Below the pieces are notes generated by a model. The model made no database searches and had not been told where the DNA came from. It saw only the letters and a list, made by a program, of their open reading frames with translations. DNA of 64,000 nucleotides. Origin: Curtobacterium salicis (lineage in GTDB: Bacteria > Actinomycetota > Actinomycetes > Actinomycetales > Microbacteriaceae). The stretch covers positions 1-64,000 of the forward strand of contig NZ_JAAOYO010000005.1 of NCBI RefSeq assembly GCF_011759505.1, read 5' to 3'. The position numbers were made by a program, and so were the translations under genes. Shown in pieces: positions 7,270 to 14,945 of the stretch. The first letter of the stretch is position 1, and every line of letters starts with the position of its first letter.

Positions 7270-8037
7270 GTGACCACCACCGCACCAGCCCCCGTCACCG
7301 CGACGGACACGCTGCTCGACTTCCGGAACGTCGAGATGACGTTCCCGAACGGCACCGTCGCCCTGCAGGGCGTCGACCTGACCGTGGACCGCGGCCAGTT
7401 CGTCTCGGTCGTCGGCCCATCGGGCTGCGGCAAGTCGACGCTGCTCCGGATCGCCTCCGGTCTCGAGACGGCGTCCGACGGCACCGCCGGGGTCGCCGCC
7501 GACCGGATCGGCTACGTCTTCCAGGACGCCACGCTCCTGCCGTGGCGCAGTGTGCAGGGCAACGTCGAACTGCTCGCCGAACTCGGGCACGTCCCGAAGG
7601 CCGAACGGGCCGCGAAGGCGAAGCACGCCATCGACCTGGTCGGCCTGAACGGCTTCGAGGCGAACCTGCCGAAACAGCTGTCCGGCGGCATGCGGATGCG
7701 CGTCTCGCTCGCCCGCTCGCTGACCCTCGACCCGGAGCTGTTCCTGTTCGACGAGCCGTTCGGCGCCCTCGACGAGATCACCCGCGAGCGCCTCAACGAC
7801 GAGCTGCTGCGGCTGTTCGTGGAGCAGCAGTTCGCCGGCCTGTTCATCACCCACTCGGTGTCCGAGGCCGTCTACCTGTCCACCGAGGTCATCGTCATGT
7901 CGGGCCGACCGGGGAGCATCGTCGGCCGGTTCGACGTGCCCTTCCCGATGCCCCGCGACCCGGACATCCGCTTCACCCCCGAGTTCGCCGAACTGGTCGG
8001 CGAGGTCTCGCACGCGCTCCGGGAAGGACACCGCTGA
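7270..8037 (+). CDS. ABC transporter ATPase, SsuB/TauB type
   Basis: A 255-residue ATPase of the nitrate/sulfonate/taurine/pyrimidine-precursor importer family. Walker A is GPSGCGKST (residues 49-57), the Q-loop is YVFQDATLLPW, the signature is LSGGM followed by RMRVSLARSL, Walker B is LFLFDEP, and the switch histidine is in ITHSVSEA. It energises the permease encoded next, whose start overlaps its stop by one base (TGATG). The group includes ThiZ-like importers of pyrimidine precursors, which fits the deaminase upstream. Confidence 0.9.
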   Translation: MTTTAPAPVTATDTLLDFRNVEMTFPNGTVALQGVDLTVDRGQFVSVVGPSGCGKSTLLRIASGLETASDGTAGVAADRIGYVFQDATLLPWRSVQGNVELLAELGHVPKAERAAKAKHAIDLVGLNGFEANLPKQLSGGMRMRVSLARSLTLDPELFLFDEPFGALDEITRERLNDELLRLFVEQQFAGLFITHSVSEAVYLSTEVIVMSGRPGSIVGRFDVPFPMPRDPDIRFTPEFAELVGEVSHALREGHR

Positions 8038-8906
8038 TGGTCACGCTGCAGGAGGTCGCCGAGGCCCGCACCGCACGCACCGCCGCCCGCCGGTCCTCGA
8101 CCCGCACCCGTCGGTCCGTCACCTGGTGGCAGCCCGTCGTGGTCCTCGCGGTGCTGGTCGCGCTCTGGTACGCCGCAGCCGCTTACTACGACCACGTGCG
8201 GGGTCTGGCGTTCCTCGTGCCGTACCCGCACCTGGTGCTCAAGGCGATCGTCGCCCCGACCGGGATGAACGGCGCACCCTCGACCTTCGGCCACGACCTG
8301 TGGACGGCGCTCGGGCGGACCACGGTCGTCTCGCTGACCGGACTGGCGTTCGCGATCGTGATCGGAGTCCTCTGGGCGATGGCGATGGCACAGGCGAAGT
8401 GGCTCGAGAACTCGCTCTACCCCTACGCGGTGGTACTGCAGTGCGTGCCGATCCTGGCGCTCGTGCCGCTCATCGGCGCCCTGTTCGGCTACGAGTTCAC
8501 CAGCCGGGTCATCGTCACCGTGATGATCGCCCTGTTCCCGATGGTGTCGAACACCCTCTTCGGGCTGCAGTCCGCCGACCGGGCGCAGCACGAGCTCTTC
8601 CGCCTGCAGCGCTCCAGTCGCCTCGCCCGACTCGTGAAGCTGCAGGTCCCCGCCGCGTTGCCGTCGATCTTCGTCGGGCTGCGCACCTCGGCCGGCCTGT
8701 CGGTGATCGGCGCGATCGTCGGCGACCAGTTCTTCCAGCGCGGCAACCCCGGCCTCGGTGTCCTCATCCAGGTCACGGCCTCCCGGCTGATGGGACCCGA
8801 GCTCTACGCGACCATCATCATCGCCTCGCTCTACGGCGTCGTGGTGTTCCTGGTCTTCGGCCTGCTCGGCCGGTTGGCCGTCGGCCGCTGGCACGACTTC
8901 GGCTGA
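8037..8906 (+). CDS. ABC transporter permease, SsuC type
   Basis: A 289-residue integral membrane protein of the BPD_transp_1 family with about six helices after a basic cytoplasmic N-terminus rich in Arg/Thr. The cytoplasmic EAA-like loop lies near LFRLQRSSRLARLVKLQVPAA and contacts the ATPase. The C-terminal helices contain GAIVGDQFF and IIIASLYGVVVFLVF, typical of the SsuC/TauC/ThiX group. Its ATG overlaps the ATPase stop, so the two subunits are translationally coupled. The binding protein follows after 122 nt. Confidence 0.9.
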   Translation: MVTLQEVAEARTARTAARRSSTRTRRSVTWWQPVVVLAVLVALWYAAAAYYDHVRGLAFLVPYPHLVLKAIVAPTGMNGAPSTFGHDLWTALGRTTVVSLTGLAFAIVIGVLWAMAMAQAKWLENSLYPYAVVLQCVPILALVPLIGALFGYEFTSRVIVTVMIALFPMVSNTLFGLQSADRAQHELFRLQRSSRLARLVKLQVPAALPSIFVGLRTSAGLSVIGAIVGDQFFQRGNPGLGVLIQVTASRLMGPELYATIIIASLYGVVVFLVFGLLGRLAVGRWHDFG

Positions 8907-9028
8907 CGCCGCCGCCGGCACCCGCCGCCAGTACCCGCCGCCGCGGCCACACCGCGACGGCCCTCGACCCCCCTTCCCACAGCACCCGCCCCCAGCACCA
9001 CGAGACCCGCACCACGAACGGAGCCTCC

Positions 9029-10222
9029 ATGCGCACCACCACCCGAATCGGCGCTGTCACCGCCGCCCTCACCGTCACCGCCATCGCCCTCACCGGCTGC
9101 GCGAGCGGCTCGGCGAGCAGCACCACCACGACGGCCGCGACGACGTCCACCGCCACCGGCCCGGCCGTCGACCTGTCCGGCGCATGCCCCGCGACCGTCG
9201 TCGTCCAGACCGACTGGAACCCGGAGGGCGAGCACGGCCACCTGTACCAGATGCTCGGCCCGAACCCGACGATCGACGCGTCCGGCAAGACCGTCACCGG
9301 GGACCTGTACGCGAACGGCAAGCCCACCGGGGTGAAGCTCGAGATCCGTGCCGGCGGCCCGGCCATCGGCTACTCGAAGGTCAGCTCGCAGATGTACCAG
9401 GACAAGTCGATCACCCTCGGCTACGTCTCCACCGACGAGGCCGTCCAGTTCTCCGGCAAGCTCCCCACCACCGCGGTGTTCGCCGAGAACGACCAGTCCC
9501 CCTTCGTCATCATGTACGACCCGTCGAAGTACAAGGACGTCGACAGCATCAAGGACCTCGGCAAGGCACTCGAGAAGGACAAGGGCGTCGTCCGGTACTT
9601 CAACGGCGCCTCGTACATGTCGTACCTCGAGTCGGCGGGCATCCTGCCGAAGAGCATCCTCGACGGCAGCTACGACGGCACCCCCGCGAAGTTCGTCTCC
9701 GCGGGCGGCAAGGACGCGCAGCAGGGCTTCGCCACCGCCGAGCCGTACATCTACCAGAACCAGGTCGCCGCCTGGGGCAAGAAGGTCGCGTACAAGCTCG
9801 TCTCGAGCACCGGTTGGAACCCGTACCCCGAGACGATGTCGGTCCGCACCGGTGAGCTGTCGAAGCTGTCGCCCTGCCTGAAGCAGCTCGTCCCGGTGAT
9901 GCAGCAGGCGGACGTCGACTACCTGAAGTCCCCCGGCGCCACCAACGACCTGATCACCCAGCTCGTGCAGCAGTACAACAACGGCTGGACCTACGACTCG
10001 AAGGTCGGCGCGTTCGCCGCGAAGCAGATGAAGACGCTCGGCATCGCGACCGACGGCGAGAACGGCTACGTCGGCGACCTCGACGAGAAGCGCGTCACCG
10101 ACTTCATCGAGAAGGCCACCCCGGTCTTCTCCGGAGACGGCGGCGACGTGAAGTCCGGCCTGCAGGCCTCCGACCTGTACACGAACGAGTTCCTCGACAA
10201 GAAGGTCTCGCTCGGATTCTGA
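9029..10222 (+). CDS. NMT1/THI5-like ABC substrate-binding lipoprotein
   Basis: A 397-residue exported lipoprotein. The signal peptide ends in a lipobox (IALTGC), so Cys25 is the expected acylated residue, followed by a Ser/Thr-rich linker to about residue 45. The mature part begins TVVVQTDWNPEGEHGHLYQ, resembling NMT1/THI5-like periplasmic binding proteins that bind pyrimidines, sulfonates or aromatic acids. It delivers ligand to the SsuC-type permease encoded upstream. A 186-nt gap with strong nested hairpins separates it from the next gene, which could raise its level relative to the downstream enzymes. The ligand is unknown. Confidence 0.85.
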   Translation: MRTTTRIGAVTAALTVTAIALTGCASGSASSTTTTAATTSTATGPAVDLSGACPATVVVQTDWNPEGEHGHLYQMLGPNPTIDASGKTVTGDLYANGKPTGVKLEIRAGGPAIGYSKVSSQMYQDKSITLGYVSTDEAVQFSGKLPTTAVFAENDQSPFVIMYDPSKYKDVDSIKDLGKALEKDKGVVRYFNGASYMSYLESAGILPKSILDGSYDGTPAKFVSAGGKDAQQGFATAEPYIYQNQVAAWGKKVAYKLVSSTGWNPYPETMSVRTGELSKLSPCLKQLVPVMQQADVDYLKSPGATNDLITQLVQQYNNGWTYDSKVGAFAAKQMKTLGIATDGENGYVGDLDEKRVTDFIEKATPVFSGDGGDVKSGLQASDLYTNEFLDKKVSLGF

Positions 10223-10252
10223 GCGCGCCGGTCGGCAGAGCCGACCACCCAC

Positions 10253-10356
10253 CGGACGGGAGGCGCGGTGCACCACTGCCTCTGGGCCCACACCGCCGGT
10301 TCCGGCGGGTCGCGCCAGCGACCCGCCGGCCGTGCCGGTGGGGAGCCTCCCGTCCG
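10253..10356. terminator. Nested hairpins inside the operon
   Basis: Outer arms CGGACGGGAGGC (10253-10264) and their complement (10345-10356) enclose a perfect 12-bp stem with a 4-nt loop (CCGGCGGGTCGC at 10302-10313 and 10318-10329). No T-tract follows. It may be a partial terminator or an mRNA-stabilising element between the binding protein and the oxidase gene. The outer arms match the recurrent GACGGGAGGC element seen elsewhere in the window. Confidence 0.5.
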
Positions 10357-10408
10357 CCGTTCCCCCCGTCAGCAGCAGCCCGTCAGCAGCACCCCGTCAG
10401 GAGCCCGC

Positions 10409-11803
10409 ATGACCACCGTCACCCCCACCGCCGTGCCCACCGCGCCCGTCCCGCCCGCCGCACTCGAGGCTCTCCGCGCCGACCTCGTCGAGCTGCTCGG
10501 CGAACGCGGGGTCAGCGCGGACCAGCGCACCCGCGAACGCGCCTCGGTCGACGAGGCCACGATGAGCCCGATCCTCAGCGAGCAGCTGCCGCTCGGACTG
10601 GCCGACCTCGTCGCCTCCCCGGCGTCCGCCGACGAGATCGCCGCGACCCTGCACGCCGCTGTCCGACACGGCGTCCCCGTCACCACCCGCGGCAAGGGCA
10701 CCGGCAACTACGGCCAGGGCATCCCGCTGCACGGCGGCCTGGTCCTCGACACCTCACGCGCCCGCGCCGTCGTCGAGGTCGGCGACGGCTGGATCACCGC
10801 CGAGTCCGGCACCACGATGGTCGCCCTCGAGCAGGCGGCAGCGGCGGACGGCCAGCAGCTCTGGATGTACCCGTCCACCGCGCAGTCGACGATCGGCGGG
10901 TTCCTGTCCGGCGGGTCCGGCGGCACCGGGTCGATCGCACACGGGTCGAACTGGCAGGGCTTCGTCACCGCACTCGACATCGCGCTGCCCGGCGAGCCCG
11001 GCCTGCACCACGTCGAGGGCGACGCCGCACAGCCCTTCGTGCACACCTACGGCACCGCCGGCGTCATCGCCCGCGCGACCGTCCGGCTCGAACCGCTGCA
11101 GGACTGGCGGGCCGTCTACGCGTCCTTCCCCAGCTTCGAGCAGGCGCTCGCGGCCGTCCGCACCCTGCGCGGTCTGGACCCGGTACCCCGTCTGGTCAGC
11201 GCCGACCGTGCCGAGGTCGCCGCCACCCTGCCGACCGACGCCGCGATCGTCGCGGGCCGCGCGAGCCTCCGCGGCATCATCGACGCGGACACGCTCGACG
11301 AGGCCCGCGACCTGATCGGTCTGGCCGGCGGCACCGTCGAAGACGTCCGCGACGGACTGCAGCAGACCACGAAGGTGTCGATGCTGTCCTACAACCACCC
11401 GATCTGGTGGCTGAAGCGGAACACCCCCGACACCGAGTACTTCCACGTCGAGGTCGGCGGCGAGGCGCTGATCGACCGGATCGCCGAGGTCGAGGCCGTC
11501 TACCCGGGCGGCATGCTGCACATCGAGGCGGCACACGTCGGCCCGATCGGCATGCTCACCGCGCCCTACACCGGGGCCGAGGACGTCTACGCCGGCTACC
11601 CGCTGCTCCGCGACCTGGGGGTCCGCGTACACAGTCCGCACCAGTACTACGTCGACCACGGGGTGGAGGAACTGCTCGCGTTGAAGCAGCAGACCGACCC
11701 GGACGGGCTGCTCAACCCGGGGCACGTCATCGACCCGGCGCTGGTGCAGTCCGGCGGCTCCACGGCGTCCGCGCAGCCCGCCGTCCCCGGGTTCGGCAAG
11801 TGA
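10409..11803 (+). CDS. FAD-binding oxidoreductase (GlcD/VAO-like)
   Basis: A 464-residue flavoprotein of the FAD_binding_4 (vanillyl-alcohol oxidase / GlcD) family. The FAD-binding half includes PVTTRGKGTGNYGQGIPL, GLVLDTSRAR and the glycine-rich GGFLSGGSGGTGS loop. The C-terminal cap ends KQQTDPDGLLNPGHVI, the usual end of such oxidases. The ATG at 10409 is preceded by CAGGAGCCCGC; earlier in-frame codons fall in the hairpin region. It overlaps the creatininase-family gene (GTGA). In this operon it could dehydrogenate a hydroxy or heterocyclic intermediate; the substrate is not deducible. Confidence 0.8.
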   Translation: MTTVTPTAVPTAPVPPAALEALRADLVELLGERGVSADQRTRERASVDEATMSPILSEQLPLGLADLVASPASADEIAATLHAAVRHGVPVTTRGKGTGNYGQGIPLHGGLVLDTSRARAVVEVGDGWITAESGTTMVALEQAAAADGQQLWMYPSTAQSTIGGFLSGGSGGTGSIAHGSNWQGFVTALDIALPGEPGLHHVEGDAAQPFVHTYGTAGVIARATVRLEPLQDWRAVYASFPSFEQALAAVRTLRGLDPVPRLVSADRAEVAATLPTDAAIVAGRASLRGIIDADTLDEARDLIGLAGGTVEDVRDGLQQTTKVSMLSYNHPIWWLKRNTPDTEYFHVEVGGEALIDRIAEVEAVYPGGMLHIEAAHVGPIGMLTAPYTGAEDVYAGYPLLRDLGVRVHSPHQYYVDHGVEELLALKQQTDPDGLLNPGHVIDPALVQSGGSTASAQPAVPGFGK

Positions 11804-12618
11804 GCGCGGGCACGACGGGGGCTCGGACGAGCACCGGCACCCGGAAGCTCGCCGAGCTCTCCGGCCCGGCCGTCGCCGCAGGCTTCACCGCCGACACGAT
11901 CGTCGTCCAGCCCACCGGCGCGATCGAGCACCACGGCCCGCACCTGCCGCTGCTGACCGACTTCCTGCTCGCCGACCACATCGGCGGCGCCGCGGTCGAG
12001 CAGGCCGCGGCCGAGGGGCTCGACGTCTGGCAGCTCCCCACCCTGGCGTTCACGAAGTCCGACGAGCACAGCTGGGCACCGGGCACCGTGTGGCTCGACG
12101 CCGACACGATGTTCGACACCGTCGTGCAGATCGGCCGCGCCGTCGCCCTGACCGGTGCCGGCACGCTGGTGTTCGCGAACGGGCACGGCGGGAACGTGGC
12201 GCTGCTGCAGGTGGCCCTCCGCGAGATCCGGAAGCAGACCGGACTGCAGACGTTCCTCATGCCGACCCTGGCCCGCGTGCCCGGGCCGGACGGCGAGGAC
12301 GCCGACGAACGCGGCCTCGGCATCCACGGTGGTGCCGCCGAGACGTCGATGATCCTGCACCTGCGTCCGGACCTGGTCGACATGAGCCTCGCCGAGCGAT
12401 GGGTGCCGGACCACCTGGCGGACTTCGAGAAGATCGCGTTCAACGGCGGACCGGTGTCCTTCGGGTGGCTGTCGAACGACTTCGGGCCGGCCGGCGTCGT
12501 CGGGGACGCGAGCCGCGCCTCCCGCTCGTACGGGGCCGCACTGTGGCAGCACTCGCTCGCCGAGGCGGTGGCCTCGCTGCACGAGATCGCCCGCTTCGAC
12601 CCCGCCGGGCCGCGGTGA
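11800..12618 (+). CDS. Creatininase-family amidohydrolase
   Basis: A 272-residue protein of the creatininase fold. Metal-site motifs are visible: PTGAIEHHGPHLPL, FANGHGGN and GIHGGAAETSM. The family hydrolyses cyclic or linear amides (creatinine, formamides in riboflavin-type pathways, mycofactocin peptide). Here it follows an FAD oxidase and an importer, which suggests ring opening of an oxidised heterocycle. The GTG start overlaps the oxidase stop and its own stop overlaps the next GTG, so the three genes are coupled. Confidence 0.85.
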   Translation: MSAGTTGARTSTGTRKLAELSGPAVAAGFTADTIVVQPTGAIEHHGPHLPLLTDFLLADHIGGAAVEQAAAEGLDVWQLPTLAFTKSDEHSWAPGTVWLDADTMFDTVVQIGRAVALTGAGTLVFANGHGGNVALLQVALREIRKQTGLQTFLMPTLARVPGPDGEDADERGLGIHGGAAETSMILHLRPDLVDMSLAERWVPDHLADFEKIAFNGGPVSFGWLSNDFGPAGVVGDASRASRSYGAALWQHSLAEAVASLHEIARFDPAGPR

Positions 12619-13205
12619 CGGGCGCGGCGGCGGGCACGGCGGATCCGCTCGCGCTCGCCGCGACCTGGCTGCCGGCCGCCGGATCGGAGGTCACGCCGAC
12701 GATGACGCTCGCCACGATCGGCCTCGACGGCTACCCGTCGGCACGGACGGTCCTGCTGTCCGCGTTCGACGGGCAACGGCTGCACTTCCACACCGACACC
12801 CGCAGCCGGAAGGCGGCCGAACTGGCGGCCGCGCCCCGGGCCTCCGTCACGATCCACTGGCCGGAAAGGGCCCGACAGCTCACCGTCACCGGGGACGTCG
12901 CACCGGTCACCGACCAGGAGGCGCGGATCGCCTACGACAGGCGCTCCCGGTACCTGCAGGTGCTCGCCTGGGTCAACGACACCGACCTGGCGGTCGCGCC
13001 CGAGGCGGACCGCCGGGTCCGGTGGGCGGCGTTCGAGCGGGAGCACGGAGACGCTCCGTACACGCCGCCGCCCACCTGGGGCGGGTTCGCCCTGACGCCG
13101 CTGCGGATGCTGTTCTGGAGCGGGGCGGCGGACGGGCCGAGCAACCGGCTGGCGTACGAGCGGGACGCCGGCGGCGCGTGGCGGGGCGAGGTCTGGCCGG
13201 GCTGA
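12615..13205 (+). CDS. PNPOx-like FMN-binding oxidoreductase
   Basis: A 196-residue flavoprotein with the split-barrel fold of pyridoxamine 5'-phosphate oxidase. PSARTVLLSAFDGQRLHFHT and DTRSRKAAELAAAPRASVTI are the FMN-binding strands. ARQLTVTGDVAPV and the WAAFEREHG helix follow. It is slightly shorter than biosynthetic PdxH (about 215) and its C-terminus (AYERDAGGAWRGEVWPG) lacks the usual RLAP-type end, so a non-PLP role in the catabolic operon is possible. Its GTG overlaps the creatininase stop. It is the last coupled gene; repeats follow. Confidence 0.75.
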   Translation: MTGAAAGTADPLALAATWLPAAGSEVTPTMTLATIGLDGYPSARTVLLSAFDGQRLHFHTDTRSRKAAELAAAPRASVTIHWPERARQLTVTGDVAPVTDQEARIAYDRRSRYLQVLAWVNDTDLAVAPEADRRVRWAAFEREHGDAPYTPPPTWGGFALTPLRMLFWSGAADGPSNRLAYERDAGGAWRGEVWPG

Positions 13206-13239
13206 AGCCGCGGTCCGTGCCGTCGCGCCGCTCGGCCTC

Positions 13240-13272
13240 GCGTCAGTACCGCGTCAGTACCGCGTCAGCGGC
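13240..13272 (+). repeat. 11-bp tandem repeat
   Basis: GCGTCAGTACC occurs twice in tandem (13240-13250 and 13251-13261), followed by a partial third copy. It lies between the PNPOx-like gene and the next small ORF. Confidence 0.6.
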
Positions 13273-13309
13273 TCCGGACACGATGGTGCCCTCGACCGCA
13301 GGAGGAACC

Positions 13310-13360
13310 ATGTCCAGTCTCGCCACCCTCAGCCACGACGGAGCGGAGGGACTCCGATGA
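13310..13360 (+). CDS. 16-codon upstream ORF
   Basis: ATG at 13310 follows a strong GCAGGAGGAACC ribosome-binding site and encodes the 16-residue MSSLATLSHDGAEGLR. Its stop overlaps the ATG of the DUF1772-like gene (ATGA at 13357-13360). It may be a leader peptide that delivers ribosomes to the membrane-protein start. No other homology is apparent. Confidence 0.4.
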   Translation: MSSLATLSHDGAEGLR

Positions 13361-13812
13361 GCGTCCTGCTCGTCGTCCAGCTCGTGCTCGTGGGCTTGCT
13401 CGCCGGCGAGGAGTTCATCGTGCGGTGGGGCGTCCAACCTGCGATGGCGACGCTGCCCGACCAGGTCCATCTCCGCACGCGGATCGCGTTGGTGAAGTCC
13501 CTGAAGGTCGTCGTCCCGATCCTGATGGTGCCGGCCGTCCTGGCGTCCGTCGCGGTCCTCGTGCTGAGCGGCGGCGACGGCGGCCTCGGATGGCGGATCG
13601 CCGCCATGGTGGCCCTGGTGGTGTTCGTCCTGGCGTCGTTCCTCGGCACCGTCCCGATCAACATCCGCGTGAACGACTGGGATCCGGAACGCCCGCCGGC
13701 GGACTGGAAGCGCGTCGTCCGGCGGTGGGAGCGCATCGACGTCCTGCGGTCGACGGCCGCGGGCGTCGCGTTCGTGCTCTTCGTCGCCGGACTCGTGCAG
13801 CTGCGGGGCTGA
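13357..13812 (+). CDS. DUF1772-like membrane protein
   Basis: A 151-residue membrane protein with four predicted helices (about 3-20, 50-70, 78-100 and 130-148). The second half contains TVPINIRVNDWDPERPPADWKRVVRRWERIDVLRS, a pattern seen in the DUF1772 (anthrone oxygenase-like) family, where the cytoplasmic WxxxxxRWxxxxxxR segment is conserved. The biochemical role is unknown. It has little ribosome-binding sequence of its own, and initiation is probably coupled to the overlapping 16-codon ORF. Confidence 0.7.
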   Translation: MSVLLVVQLVLVGLLAGEEFIVRWGVQPAMATLPDQVHLRTRIALVKSLKVVVPILMVPAVLASVAVLVLSGGDGGLGWRIAAMVALVVFVLASFLGTVPINIRVNDWDPERPPADWKRVVRRWERIDVLRSTAAGVAFVLFVAGLVQLRG

Positions 13813-13882
13813 TCCGAGGACGTCCGCGGTCCGGTCGACGGCTGACCGACGCGGCCGGTTGCGCGGGATGCACGCGTGGAAC

Positions 13883-13919
13883 GACGGAAGCCCCGGAGAT
13901 GATCTCCGGGGCTTCCGTC
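13883..13919. terminator. Bidirectional terminator after tRNA-Arg
   Basis: A perfect 17-bp stem with a TGA loop (arms 13883-13899 and 13903-13919) begins 7 nt beyond the tRNA-Arg 3' end. It can terminate the tRNA transcript on the minus strand and the DUF1772-like gene on the plus strand. Confidence 0.75.
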
Positions 13920-13925
13920 ATTCTG

Positions 13926-13998
13926 TGCGCTCGAAGGGACTCGAACCCCCAACCTTCTGATCCGTAGTCAGATGCTCTATCCATTGAGCTACGAGCGC
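13926..13998 (-). tRNA. tRNA-Arg (anticodon ACG)
   Basis: A 73-nt cloverleaf without encoded CCA. The acceptor GCGCTCG pairs with CGAGCGC and the discriminator base is A. The D arm is GCTC/GAGC, and the anticodon stem TCTGA/TCAGA carries the loop CTACGGA (ACG). The T loop is TTCGAGT. ACG, with A34 edited to inosine, reads CGU, CGC and CGA, the main Arg codons here. Confidence 0.95.
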
Positions 13999-14095
13999 AG
14001 TGGCCCTTGCGAGCCGTGGAAGACTCTACAACAGCTCCCGGCGCAGCGCCAATCGAGCCGCCCCGAGCGCCCTGCTCGGCGTGTCGCCCGGATCG

Positions 14096-14881
14096 TCAGG
14101 CGACGGTCGGCTCCTGGTCGAACACCTCGGCCAGGAACACCTGCAGCGCCTGCCACGAGCGACGGTCGGCACGCTCCTGGTACTGCGCGCCGTGGTCCGG
14201 TGCGTCGGTGCCCGGCACGGCGAAGGCGTGCATGGCGTCGGCGTAGGTGACGACCTGCCAGTCCACGTGCGGCACGGCGCGCATCTCGTCCTGCCACGCG
14301 TGCACGGCCTCGTCCGGGACGACGGGGTCGGCACCGCCGGTGAGGACCAGGAGCTTCGCGCGGATCTGGTCCGCGTCCGAGGGGTCGTGCGTGATGAGTC
14401 CGCCGTGGAACGAGACCGCCCCGACCAGGTCGGCACCGGTCCGGGCGAGTTCGAGCGCGCCCGATCCGCCGAAGCAGTAGCCCATCACGACGACCTTCGA
14501 CGCGTCGACGTCCGGGTCGGCGAGCAGGCGGTCGAGACCGGCGCGCAGGCGAGTGCGGAACAGGGCGTTGTCGCCGTAGAAGCGACCGGCCACCTCGGCG
14601 GCGGTGTCGTCGCCCGGGCGGACGCCGGCGCCGTAGACGTCGGCACCGAAGGCCACGTAGCCGAGGCGCGCGAGCATCGTCACGCGTGCCTCGACGTGCT
14701 CGTTCACCCCGTGCCAGTCGTGGACGACGAGGACGGCCGGGCGCGGACCGGCGACGGCCGCGTCCTTCGCCAGGACCCCTTCGAGGTCGGCGCCCTCGGA
14801 GTCGTAGTGGACGGTCTCGACACGGATGTCGGAACCGGCGGGAGCGGGAACGGTCTGCAGGACGTCGTCTGTCGTGGTCAC
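14096..14881 (-). CDS. Dienelactone hydrolase family protein
   Basis: A 261-residue alpha/beta hydrolase of the DLH family. The nucleophile is Cys136 in GYCFGG, with Asp185 (TGGADPVVP) and His218 (DAMHAF) completing the Cys-Asp-His triad. VVHDWHGVNEHVE near residue 53 supplies the oxyanion side. The length matches carboxymethylenebutenolidase-like proteins, but no chlorocatechol genes are nearby, so the substrate is probably another ester or lactone. It is transcribed towards the tRNA-Arg and is separated from zwf by 64 nt. Confidence 0.88.
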   Translation of the reverse strand: MTTTDDVLQTVPAPAGSDIRVETVHYDSEGADLEGVLAKDAAVAGPRPAVLVVHDWHGVNEHVEARVTMLARLGYVAFGADVYGAGVRPGDDTAAEVAGRFYGDNALFRTRLRAGLDRLLADPDVDASKVVVMGYCFGGSGALELARTGADLVGAVSFHGGLITHDPSDADQIRAKLLVLTGGADPVVPDEAVHAWQDEMRAVPHVDWQVVTYADAMHAFAVPGTDAPDHGAQYQERADRRSWQALQVFLAEVFDQEPTVA

Positions 14882-14945
14882 GTCTCCGAACGCTACGCCT
14901 GCTCCGCTACGAGCCGCCGTGACGATGTGGCGTCACGAGGCGTCG

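Noticed and set aside
13926-14095. Integrated element at tRNA-Arg
   Set aside because: No integrase, no duplicated tRNA 3' end and no shift in composition on either side.
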